From Tenuifilum sp. 4138str (lineage in GTDB: Bacteria > Bacteroidota > Bacteroidia > Bacteroidales > Tenuifilaceae): a DNA stretch of 64,000 nucleotides. The notes beneath the pieces are model-generated. The model was not told the DNA's origin and did no database searches. It was given only the letters and a program-made list of their open reading frames with translations. Of the stretch, positions 1 through 8,300 are shown one piece after another. The position numbers and the translations under genes were made by a program. Every line of letters begins with the position of its first letter. Position 1 is the first letter of the stretch. The stretch covers positions 62,001 through 126,000 of the forward strand of contig NZ_JBGCUE010000003.1 in NCBI RefSeq assembly GCF_041102575.1, given 5' to 3'.

Positions 1-437
1 TCCCACCAACTGTAATTATTGTTGTTAAAGTAGGTAAGCTGCTTTTCAGTGAGAAGTTCTTTTACCTGAACTTTTGTTTCCAAATTGATGTCTTCAATTT
101 TTTCTTCCTTAACCCTGATACTGCTCCTCAATGATTTTACCTTTTTAACATCCAGGTCGGGATTTGAATTAGCAGCCCGGTATTCCATCCTTAAATTGCG
201 AAGCTCGTTTTCAATCGGCAGCTTTTTCTCGTAACTGTTTTTACGTAGCTCATTGATTTCCGTAATTTGTTCGGCTGATAAGGCATATTCCGCCGGGGTG
301 TTGTAATTCCACCATTGGGCATCAGCGGTTGCCGACCAATTTGAGTTACAACAATGCGGCTGCGCCATTGCCTGCGATGCAGAAAAAATAATTAATCCCG
401 CGATAAAAAAAGTCAATTTAAAATTTCTTGTTTTCAT
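1..437 (-). CDS. Spy/CpxP-like periplasmic metal-stress protein (3' end cut by window)
   Basis: Reading on the minus strand from the ATG at 435-437 gives at least 145 codons before the window edge. The product starts with a Sec signal peptide ending near AMA-Q. A short Cys/His/Trp-rich stretch follows, and then a long charged helical part with LSAEQITEINELRK and LLTEKQLTYF, the LTxxQ type of motif seen in Spy, CpxP and ZraP. It is a close paralogue of the gene at 14,411-14,935, which shows what the missing C-terminus should look like. Such proteins bind metal or unfolded proteins in the periplasm. It lies directly downstream of a Fur-type repressor gene and an operator at 501-515, so metal-dependent control is likely. 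The family assignment rests on the motif and the context. Confidence 0.75.
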   Translation of the reverse strand, partial: MKTRNFKLTFFIAGLIIFSASQAMAQPHCCNSNWSATADAQWWNYNTPAEYALSAEQITEINELRKNSYEKKLPIENELRNLRMEYRAANSNPDLDVKKVKSLRSSIRVKEEKIEDINLETKVQVKELLTEKQLTYFNNNNYSWW

Positions 438-500
438 AACAAATAATTTTTAATGTTAAACATTCCAATAATTTCAACATCAAAATTACCAATAAGTTAG

Positions 501-515
501 TGCAACACTATTGCA
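501..515. promoter_or_regulatory. Fur-type operator 1, TGCAA-N5-TTGCA
   Basis: The sequence TGCAACACTATTGCA is a dyad with 5-bp arms. It lies between the stop of the fur-like gene (520) and the start of the Spy-like gene (437). The flank continues as AAGTTTA. The same dyad plus AAGTT occurs at 10,178, 14,999 and 22,059, each time just after a fur-like gene. On the minus strand a TAATTTTG box (-7 type) follows, so the dyad would cover the upstream promoter element. Confidence 0.65.
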
Positions 516-519
516 AAGT

Positions 520-933
520 TTAATCACAGCGTGGACACACGCCGTTAATAATGAATTGCGCATTATCATAGGTGTATCCTTCAGGCAGTTTAATGTTGGG
601 AATTGGAAGTTCTTTCATGCAACGTGTCCTGCCACAGCGCGTACAATAAAAATGAACATGCAGGTCATGTATATTACATGTACAATCCTCATCACAAACA
701 GCATACTTCACCGAGCCTGAACCATCATCAACTGTATGCACGATGAAATTGTCTTCAAATGTTTTTAGCGCCCGGAAAATGGTTGAACGCTCCACTTTTT
801 CAAATCGTTGCTCCAAATCTGCCAGGCTCAACGCTTTGCCCGAATCAGTAAGTGTTTTGTAAACCAATGTCCGCATGGCTGTTGGTTTGACGTTTTTCGA
901 TTCAAGTTTCTTTTCAATTTCATTATTATCCAT
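520..933 (-). CDS. Fur-family metal-responsive repressor (copy 1a)
   Basis: The 137-residue product has the Fur layout. An N-terminal winged helix includes KPTAMRTLVYKTL and RSTIFRALKTF. A C-terminal metal-binding and dimerisation part contains the His-rich HDLHVHFYC, a CxxC knuckle (CTRC) and a second one at the end (CPRCD), probably a structural zinc site. It is about 90% identical to the gene at 15,017-15,430 and a more distant paralogue of those at 10,196 and 22,077. It probably represses the downstream Spy-like gene through the dyad at 501-515 and perhaps its own efflux module. Whether the sensed metal is zinc, iron or another cannot be told from sequence. Confidence 0.88.
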   Translation of the reverse strand: MDNNEIEKKLESKNVKPTAMRTLVYKTLTDSGKALSLADLEQRFEKVERSTIFRALKTFEDNFIVHTVDDGSGSVKYAVCDEDCTCNIHDLHVHFYCTRCGRTRCMKELPIPNIKLPEGYTYDNAQFIINGVCPRCD

Positions 934-1059
934 TCCTACAAATATTTATGAGACAAATATTATTCGACGCTTTTATACCCCAAATTTACATAAAAATGTT
1001 TAATAACCTTACGGGATTTATCTTTACAACTTCAATTGCTGTACTACCCACATCTTTAA

Positions 1060-1689
1060 TTACTTGACTCCTTCAAATACTTCAAAATAATTGGAATTGT
1101 TCTGAATTGTAAATTTGAAAATACATGAATTCATTTTTGGATTAAATCCCCCAAAATGATTGTCATTTTGATTGTGTTGGGTATTCATGTGATTGGTCCA
1201 GGCGTTCCATTGGTCAGTTCCCGCCCAGTTGCTGTTGCCCCAACCTTGATTCATATTTCCCCAGCAATTGCCATCGTTCATCCAGGCGTTATTTGTCCAA
1301 CCGGATTGGCGGTTTGTGCAAAAATCATAATTATTGCGATTATGTCCATATTCAGCAAAAAAATCTTGTCCGGTATAACACACCATAATGCTGTCATAGT
1401 TTTGGTATAGTTGCATTGTAAAGGTTGAATCAAAATTGTAGGACAAACAATGCATACTAACTAAGCTATCGTTTATTAGCGTTACATTTAATGTCGCCGG
1501 ACTGGACTGATTAGTAGCTGTACTCTTAAGAGTACCTGTATATGTGCCGATTACGCTGGAAGCTAAAGTATTATCCAAGGGTGTTTCTTCTTCCTTGTTA
1601 CATGAATAAAAAAGGAATCCAACTACTGCTACCATTAAAAAAATAACTTTTGTATTTTTCATGCCAGTAAATAATTTATTTCGTTTCAT
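1060..1689 (-). CDS. putative lipoprotein with a Trp/Asn/Gln-rich segment
   Basis: No family is recognised. The N-terminus is a lipoprotein signal: a hydrophobic stretch ends in FYSC, so Cys would be acylated and the protein membrane-anchored. The first Met gives 209 residues; a second Met nine residues later (start at 1662) gives a more usual signal length. Residues about 125-180 are very rich in W, N, G and Q (for example GNMNQGWGNSNW), and the C-terminal part looks like a small beta domain. It sits in the metal-efflux module, 17 bases upstream of the gene at 1707-2207 on the opposite end, and is probably co-transcribed with it. An envelope role in metal binding or stress is only inferred from the location. 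Confidence 0.6.
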   Translation of the reverse strand: MKRNKLFTGMKNTKVIFLMVAVVGFLFYSCNKEEETPLDNTLASSVIGTYTGTLKSTATNQSSPATLNVTLINDSLVSMHCLSYNFDSTFTMQLYQNYDSIMVCYTGQDFFAEYGHNRNNYDFCTNRQSGWTNNAWMNDGNCWGNMNQGWGNSNWAGTDQWNAWTNHMNTQHNQNDNHFGGFNPKMNSCIFKFTIQNNSNYFEVFEGVK

Positions 1690-1706
1690 TTTTCTATCCT
1701 CCTATT

Positions 1707-2207
1707 TTATTCCAATATAAATCCTGCATTTTTAACTTTTGCCTCCAATTCGCTATACGCAATTTGTTTTGGATTGTATTCAATCAGTACCTGGTTCGAT
1801 TTACGATATAACTTAAAATCTTCAACACCTTTAATTCCGTTTAACAAAGTCGTCAATTTCACGTTATCACCTTCTTTATGCTCAACAAAACAGATTACGG
1901 TTTTTCTTTCATCAATTTTAATTGTAGTGATTTTATTATTATCATTAAGTTCAGCTTCTATATAGAGGGCAAAAGGTAAATCTGTCAATTTTGTTTCCTC
2001 CCCGTTGTATTTAACAGTCATGTTTTTGTCTATCTGAACCGGCATGCAAGCCTGTGTTCCTAAAACACATATTACAATTCCGTCGTCACCTAATTTTTCA
2101 CCACCGACTGTTCCAATAATTTTTTCTGTTTCCTGCGCATAGATGTTCGCAATTGATACACCAAAAATCAAGACTGTTGCTTTGATTACATTTAATATCT
2201 TGTTCAT
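1707..2207 (-). CDS. exported protein with C-terminal HMA-like domain
   Basis: The 166-residue product carries a Sec signal peptide ending near IYA-Q. The middle contains VLGTQACMPV, whose single Cys could bind metal. The last 65 residues (FVEHKEGDNVKLTTLLNGIK onward) follow the beta-alpha-beta pattern of heavy-metal-associated domains but lack the usual CxxC. It may therefore be a periplasmic metal chaperone-like or sensory protein that has lost or altered its site. It lies between a lipoprotein gene and the CDF transporter gene within the efflux module. The HMA-like call is a fold impression from sequence, not a proven match. Confidence 0.6.
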   Translation of the reverse strand: MNKILNVIKATVLIFGVSIANIYAQETEKIIGTVGGEKLGDDGIVICVLGTQACMPVQIDKNMTVKYNGEETKLTDLPFALYIEAELNDNNKITTIKIDERKTVICFVEHKEGDNVKLTTLLNGIKGVEDFKLYRKSNQVLIEYNPKQIAYSELEAKVKNAGFILE

Positions 2208-2319
2208 TTTACTTTTTTTATAAATTTTAAGTTATTGTATGCGAAATTTTAGTTTGATTTCGCTTTTCTGAAAGCGGGCAAGTTGCCTTGCCTGCCTTCA
2301 AAAAAAGCATCTAAATCTG

Positions 2320-2484
2320 TTACAATCCTTTGCTATTCAGAAAGGAATTGATTTTATATGAACCACTTGACTGGTTGTATGCATGTAAGGCTGAATTTGA
2401 ACTAAACAACAATTCCATTTCAGAATAAAGTGGGTCGTCAGCGGGAATAACATTATTGACTCTAAAATTACTTCCATATCTATT
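2320..2484 (-). pseudogene. possible remnant reading frame in the 2208-2479 gap
   Basis: A frame open for about 55 codons ends at 2320-2322 and overlaps the end of the CDF gene in another frame. It has no convincing start codon and no recognised product. It could be the tail of a decayed gene; in the second module a small beta-barrel gene occupies the neighbouring position. Just beyond it (2276-2294) lies a short GC-rich hairpin (GGCAAG/CTTGCC) that could act as a weak terminator. Confidence 0.25.
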
Positions 2485-3274
2485 TTCCAAGTTTTAATAT
2501 CCTGAAAGCCCCCCTGACCACAATTAAAAAAACAATTGCACCAATGATTAAATCAGGATACTTTGATTGGGTCAACAAAACCAATACTCCTGCTGCGATA
2601 ACACCAGTATTGATAATAATATCATTCGATGTGAATATCATCGTGGCTTTCATGTGTGCTTCTTCACTTTTTGATTTTTGTAATAAATAAAGGCAAACGG
2701 AATTGGCAATTAATGCCAATATGGAAACAATAATCATGGTTTTGAAATCCGGCGCAGCTTCGAAACTGATAAATCTGCGTATTACTTCTATAAGCCCAAT
2801 CAATGCTAAAGCCAGTTGAAAATAGCCACTCAGCTTTGCCACTTTTTTCTTACGGAACACAGTTGAACCGACAGCCCAAAGGCTAAGACCATAAACAAGT
2901 GCATCTGCCAGCATATCCAACGAATCGGCAACCAAACCCATAGATTTAGAAATAAAACCCGTGGTAATTTCAATAATAAAAAATGCAAAGTTGATAATCA
3001 AAACCGTCCAAAGGAGTTTCGATTGTACCGATGAATTGTCCTTGAATTCATCCGCTTGGACAACAATTGTTTCTTGGAGTTGCGACCCTAAATTGAGTTC
3101 TTTCAGGTGATTCTCAATTTCAGAGCTTTCTTCAGAATGAAAGACAGTAAGTTTTCGGTTTTCAATATCGAACACCAAACTTTTAATCATGGAAAGCCCT
3201 TCGAGTTTCATCCTGATAAGGGTTTCCTCGGAAGGGCAATCCATTTTGGAAATTTTAAAGGTGCTTTTAAACAT
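2480..3274 (-). CDS. CDF-type cation exporter with N-terminal metal-binding domain (copy 1)
   Basis: Residues 1-75 form an HMA-like domain with KMDCPSEE, a metal-binding-loop variant with one Cys. The rest has about six membrane segments and the cation diffusion facilitator signature SMGLVADSLDMLADALVYG, with the paired Asp residues of the zinc site. The start at 3274 (MFKSTF) was chosen because the paralogue at 12,417-13,208 begins with MFKSVF; a Met four codons upstream is also possible. The cytoplasmic C-terminal domain of classical CDF proteins is nearly absent, so this is a short form. It overlaps the preceding DUF302 gene by 8 bases, indicating one transcript. The predicted role is export of a divalent metal from the cytoplasm. 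Confidence 0.82.
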   Translation of the reverse strand: MFKSTFKISKMDCPSEETLIRMKLEGLSMIKSLVFDIENRKLTVFHSEESSEIENHLKELNLGSQLQETIVVQADEFKDNSSVQSKLLWTVLIINFAFFIIEITTGFISKSMGLVADSLDMLADALVYGLSLWAVGSTVFRKKKVAKLSGYFQLALALIGLIEVIRRFISFEAAPDFKTMIIVSILALIANSVCLYLLQKSKSEEAHMKATMIFTSNDIIINTGVIAAGVLVLLTQSKYPDLIIGAIVFLIVVRGAFRILKLGK

Positions 3275-3653
3275 TGTGAATGACATGTTTTAATTTTTGT
3301 TGAACCTCATTTGCAACACCTGCCAATTTTTCATTTTCAACAGATTGCATTGATGCCATCGGGTCAACGGCAGCAATTTCTGTTTGGTTTTCTGAAATTT
3401 GTTGCACGATTACATTGCAAGGCAACATCGTACCGATTTTATCTTCTTCCTGTAATGCTTTGTAGGCAAAAGCAGGGTTACACGCACCAAGTATGCGGTA
3501 CTTTCTGAAATCTACCCCCAATTTTTCTTTTAGTTTTTCGTGTATGTTGATTTCAGATAATACCCCGAAACCCTCCTTTTTGAGTTCTTCTGTTACCCTT
3601 TTTACTGCTTCTTCAAAAGAGCAATTCAATGTTTTTTCAAAATAGTATTTCAT
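3267..3653 (-). CDS. DUF302 family protein (copy 1)
   Basis: The 128-residue product shows the DUF302 pattern: FEEAVKRVTEELKKEGFGVL near the N-terminus, then YRILGACNPAFAYKAL with the conserved Cys, then MLPCNVIVQQ with a second Cys. No signal peptide is visible. Members of the family are small soluble proteins of unknown function that often accompany metal or sulfur stress genes. The paralogue at 13,727-14,113 sits in the equivalent place. It overlaps the CDF gene downstream and follows a probable terminator (3681-3716), so it may be the first gene of a separate transcript or be reached by read-through. Confidence 0.85.
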   Translation of the reverse strand: MKYYFEKTLNCSFEEAVKRVTEELKKEGFGVLSEINIHEKLKEKLGVDFRKYRILGACNPAFAYKALQEEDKIGTMLPCNVIVQQISENQTEIAAVDPMASMQSVENEKLAGVANEVQQKLKHVIHNV

Positions 3654-3680
3654 CGTTTTTGCTTTTAATGTGAATTATTT

Positions 3681-3716
3681 AAAAAGCAAGTTGCCCGATA
3701 TATTAAGGCAACCTGC
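3681..3716 (-). terminator. probable intrinsic terminator after the PII-like gene
   Basis: On the minus strand an imperfect 10-bp stem (arms 3686-3695 and 3707-3716, nine of ten bases paired) is followed by five T. It lies 16 bases past the stop of the PII-like gene. A similar structure with a different sequence follows the paralogous PII gene at 15,501-15,536, which supports a real function. Confidence 0.6.
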
Positions 3717-3731
3717 CCTTAAAGTTATAAA

Positions 3732-4064
3732 TTATTTTTCTCCATTTCCCAAACCCGTTTTCACACGGTACACCTTTTCGACATCGGAAACATAAATTAA
3801 CCCATCGCCTGGATTAAGTGTACACCCGTATTCACAGATTATAGCACAAATAGTATCAACATCTTCATCCTCTGCTACAATCTCAAGTTTAGCAATCTCA
3901 CTGTCGGTAACAGAAAATTTCTGCGAAACAAATGTGTTTTCATCTTGCAGTTTTCCCGTACCTTCTGCCGAAGAAAGCGTAATGTTCTCAAAATCATTGT
4001 CGATTAAATGGTGAACAATTTCATTCACTTTATTTGGTCTTACAAATGCTTTTATTTCTTTCAT
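3732..4064 (-). CDS. PII-superfamily protein of the metal-efflux operon (copy 1)
   Basis: The 110-residue product begins MKEIKAFVRPNKV, the start of a PII beta strand, and has NPGDGLIYVSDV and VYRVKTG at the end, matching the B- and C-loop regions of GlnB. The T-loop differs from nitrogen-sensing PII: it contains AEGTGKLQDE and FVSQKFSVTDSE and lacks the uridylylated Tyr region. It follows the efflux adaptor gene by 12 bases and is in the same operon. A trimeric ligand-sensing protein that tunes the pump or senses metal or nucleotide is plausible, but the ligand cannot be predicted. The paralogue is at 15,549-15,878. Confidence 0.83.
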   Translation of the reverse strand: MKEIKAFVRPNKVNEIVHHLIDNDFENITLSSAEGTGKLQDENTFVSQKFSVTDSEIAKLEIVAEDEDVDTICAIICEYGCTLNPGDGLIYVSDVEKVYRVKTGLGNGEK

Positions 4065-4076
4065 AATTTTATTGTT

Positions 4077-5318
4077 TTAATCATCATCTCCGGTTTCTTC
4101 TTTCTTCATATCAGCCAATAAATAGTAGGCTGTATTCAAAACTACCTGTGTGTTATCAGGCAACGAATTTATCAAATGTATTTCCGTATATCCATCGTCT
4201 TTCAGTCCGGGAATAACTTCGACCATTCGGAAGGCCATACTATTTTCTTCCGCATTATCTTCATTGTCGGCATGGATTTCTTCATTTGCAGGTTCGTCCT
4301 TTTCTCGTTCTTCAAGAGCCTGATTGTCCAGTATAAAAATGAAGGATTTTGTCCCCTCCGTAACAATAGCATCATTGGGCAGAGCACGGGTATATTTTTC
4401 ATCGGTATGCAAATGGCCAGAAATATACATTCCCGGGATAAGCCCCGAAACTTTTTCATTAATTTTTGCATGGATATGAACTGCCCTCGAATTGGCCTCA
4501 AACTCTTTTCCAATTGCAAAAACGGTTGCTGTTAACTCTTCTCCCGGACGGTTTGAAACCGTGAAATGCACTTTTTGGCCTTCTTTTACCAGATGCACAT
4601 CTTTTTCATAAACCATAAAATCGGCATGAATTGCGGTGTTGTCAGTTATTTCAAGCAGTATGTCTTTTGCATCAACATAAGAGCCTACTTTTATATTAAC
4701 TTCATTTACAAAACCGTTTATTGGTGAATTAATGTTTATGGTATTTGAAATATTGCCCTGCATAATTTTATCGGGCGAAAGATTCAGCAATTGCAGGCGT
4801 GATTTTAATCCTTCGTATTTTGCTTTTGCCGTATTGTATTCCGCTTTTGCCTGTTGGAAGTCTCGGCCTGCACCAACATTGTTTTCAAACAATTCTTTTT
4901 GGCGTTCAAATTCCTGTTCCAGAAATTCAAGCCTGTTGGCAACTTCGACAAAACTTTCCTGTAAGGCAATGTAATCCGGATGTTCAAGTACTACCAATAA
5001 TTGCCCCTTGCTTACCCGGTCGCCATGGAATACTTTTATCTCTTTTACATTCCCGCCAATAACGGCTGTAATATCGGCGCTGTTTGCAGGAGGTACTTCG
5101 AGTTGCCCGTTTATCTTTACTACCGTGGTTAGGTTGCGCATTTGAAAAGACCCCAATTTTAATTTCAGGGCTTCCCGTTGGTTTTTATTTAATATCACAA
5201 TGCCTTCGGGGCTATGTTCTTCGTGTTCTTCGCCTTCTCCGGCTGTTTTGTTTTTTGTGTTGCACGATATTAATGTGGCGATTGCCATCAATGCTATAAT
5301 TATTTTTGTCTTCATCAT
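4077..5318 (-). CDS. periplasmic adaptor (membrane fusion protein) of heavy-metal RND pump, copy 1
   Basis: The 413-residue product starts with a lipoprotein-like signal ending LISC. The order of parts is as in CusB/CzcB. A first lipoyl half (GGNVKEIKVFHGDRVSKGQ) is followed by a long coiled-coil hairpin (about 120-185, rich in E, L, Q and K). A second lipoyl half (INGFVNEVNIKVGSYV) and a beta-barrel with the membrane-proximal domain follow. A short acidic stretch near residues 345-365 may bind metal. It bridges the inner-membrane pump encoded upstream (stop at 5335, 16 bases away) to the channel, which is fused to that pump. The acidic and His-rich insert is longer in the paralogue at 15,902-17,203. 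Confidence 0.9.
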   Translation of the reverse strand: MMKTKIIIALMAIATLISCNTKNKTAGEGEEHEEHSPEGIVILNKNQREALKLKLGSFQMRNLTTVVKINGQLEVPPANSADITAVIGGNVKEIKVFHGDRVSKGQLLVVLEHPDYIALQESFVEVANRLEFLEQEFERQKELFENNVGAGRDFQQAKAEYNTAKAKYEGLKSRLQLLNLSPDKIMQGNISNTININSPINGFVNEVNIKVGSYVDAKDILLEITDNTAIHADFMVYEKDVHLVKEGQKVHFTVSNRPGEELTATVFAIGKEFEANSRAVHIHAKINEKVSGLIPGMYISGHLHTDEKYTRALPNDAIVTEGTKSFIFILDNQALEEREKDEPANEEIHADNEDNAEENSMAFRMVEVIPGLKDDGYTEIHLINSLPDNTQVVLNTAYYLLADMKKEETGDDD

Positions 5319-5334
5319 TACTCAATTTTGTTGA

Positions 5335-8300
5335 TTATTTACCTGTTATGAATTTTAATTGGGCAGACAATTCGAAGTATTCTGCCTGTTGCATTAAAAA
5401 GTCTTGTTTTGTCCGTATGGCTGCTTCTGTGTTCTGAATAAACTGGACATAGTCGATACTGCCTAAACGGTACGCCAGGTTGGAAGCCTGAATTTGTTCG
5501 TCGGCCAGAGGCAATGCTTCTTTTTGATAATAGTTGATAACCTGTTGCAAAGTAAGGTAACGGCTGATTTGCTGGTTGTACACGGCTTTCAGTTCCAGTT
5601 CCTTTTGCTCGTACTGTTGGTTTGCAATTTGGAAGTCAATTTTTGAAGCTTTGGTTTTGCCCGATTGTGAAAAGAAAGCCAGCGGGACAGAAATACCTAC
5701 TTTCCATCCATAAAATCCTGAATTGCCGTCAACCGATTGCCATTTATAACCCAAGTCTAACTTTGGAAGGAAATTGGCCTTTTCAGCTTTCCACGCCGAT
5801 TCTGCTACATCAATTCCGGTTGAATAGTAATCAAGTAAAGGGCTTGCACCCAAAGAATCAGTTCCTGAAACAAGTTCAAAAACATATTGTCCTAAATCCT
5901 GAGTATTCACATCAACAGCCCCCGGATATAGCAGGTATTGGTTAAGGATTTGCAAGCTTGCCAAATAGTTACTTTCGGCTTTCCTTAAATTCACCTGCAA
6001 TTCTTTGTATTTGGCCGATGCCGAAAGATATTCGATTTTTGAAGTTGCCTGTGTATTGTAACGCAACTCCGCAGCTTTCTGAAAATCGGTGTACAAGGTG
6101 TCAAGGTCTTTAAATAGTTGCCATTGCTGTTTGGCATGGACTGCATTGTACCAGGCAAGACTAACATCACGAGCCAACGAATATTCGGTAAGTTCCTGAC
6201 CGGATAAAGCTTGTTTTGTACGGCTGTTTGCAAGCTTGCTTTTAGCCGGTATGCCGAACAGGTCAATGTCTGTTTGTCCAATCCCGATTTTGTTTTGAAT
6301 ACCCGGTGCGTTGTTGCCTACTTCTTCTTTCCCGGTATAAATCGAAGTCGTTCCCAGTTCGTATGCCGTAGCTTTTAATGCTTCCTGTTTGTCAACTTCC
6401 AATTTGGCTGCCTTAATTGCCGGATAGTTTTCTTTTGCCCTTTCAATGGCTTGTGGCAATGTTATCGTAGAATCCTGCGCATTGGCATTTCCTGAAATTC
6501 CCAAACCTGCAATCACAACAAGAACGGTAAACATCCCTAAAGCTGTTTTTGGCATTTTTATTTTTTTAACGCCACTTTCAACAAATTTATAGAGAATAGG
6601 TAGCACAATAAGCGTCAACAAGGTTGATGTCAACATTCCTCCAATCACCACAGTAGCCAAAGGGCGTTGAACTTCTGCTCCTGCCGACGTGGAAACCGCC
6701 ATAGGCAGAAAGCCCAGAATATCGGTTGAAGCTGTTAATAAAATTGGACGGATACGCCGGATTGAACCTTTTTTAATAATGTCGTTTATATGGAGTTTGC
6801 CTTCTTCTTTCAATTCATTAAAACCGCTAATCAACACTAAACCGTTAAGTACCGCAACGCCAAACAGGACGATAAAACCTACGCCAGCCGAAATACTAAA
6901 AGGCATATCACGCAAATAGAGCGAAAATATACCCCCAACAGCGGCAAACGGCACAGCCACATAAATCATTAGCGTTTGTTTAAACGACTTTACAGCGAAG
7001 AAAACCAACATGAAAATTAATGCCAAAGCAAGCGGAACAACCAGCGACAAGCGTTTTGATGCCCGTTCGAGGTTTTCGAAAGCGCCGCCGTAGCGGATAT
7101 AATAGCCCGTAGGTAAATCCAGCTTTTCATCTAAGGTGGTTTGAATTTCTTCCACAAGTGATTTTACATCCCTACCCGAAACATTAATCCCTACATAAGT
7201 TCGCCGGTTGGTATTGTCGCGGCTGATTTGCATTGGCCCCGGCTGATAACTTATTTCTGCCACTTCTTTTAAAGGGATTTGATTACCGTCGGGCAGGTTG
7301 ACAAAAAGGTTTCGGATGTCGTCAATGCTCTGTCGATGTTCCTCGTCCAGACGCACAACCAGGTCGAACATCCGCTCGCCTTCGTATATGCTTCCGGCAA
7401 CGCCACCACTGAAAGCCGATTCAACTATGGTATTTAGTTCTTTAATTTTCAGGTTATACCTTCCAAGTTTGTTACGGTCGTAATGAACGGTTATCTGCGG
7501 CAATCCGCGTGTGGCTTCAGCTTTTACACCTGCCACGCCTTCAATTCCCGAAACCAGCCCGGCAATTTCTTCGGATTTGGCTGCCAGAATTTCTAAATCG
7601 TCGCCATAAAGTTTAACCGCAACATCTTCACGTATTCCGGTCAGCAATTCATTGAAACGCATTTCAATAGGCTGCGTAAATTCAAAATTTATACCCGGCA
7701 AAACACTTACTTTTTCCCTTACTTTTTCAATTAATTCGGCTTTCGATTCGGCTTGTGTCCACTGGTCTTTTGGTGTCAATATCACAAATATATCTGCAAT
7801 GTCCAAAGGCATTGGGTCCATGGGTAAATCTGCCACACCAATCCTGCTTTGAATACTTTCTACTTCATCAGGAAAGTTTTCCAAGACAATTTGTTCCAGT
7901 CGGGTGGTAGTTTTTGTTACTTCGGTTAATGAAGTTCCCGGCTTTAAAAATGCCTGAAAAACAAAATCGCCTTCATCGAGTTTTGGGATAAATTCGGCTC
8001 CCATTCTGGTAAACAGAAAACCACCGGAAATTAACAGCACGAATGCGATGGTAATTACAATCCAACTCCTTTTAAGCGACCATCCGATTACAGGAGTATA
8101 AGTATTTTCGAGTTTTCCAATTATTTTATCGCCCCAGGTTTTTTTGTCTGTTTTTGGTGGTTGGAGGAATAAGGCTGCCATCATCGGAATGTACGTGAGG
8201 CACAAGATAACTACGCCCAAAACAGCAAAACCAAAGGTCATAGCCATCGGGATAAACATTTTGCCTTCGATACCTTGTAAGGCCAAAACGGGTATAAATA

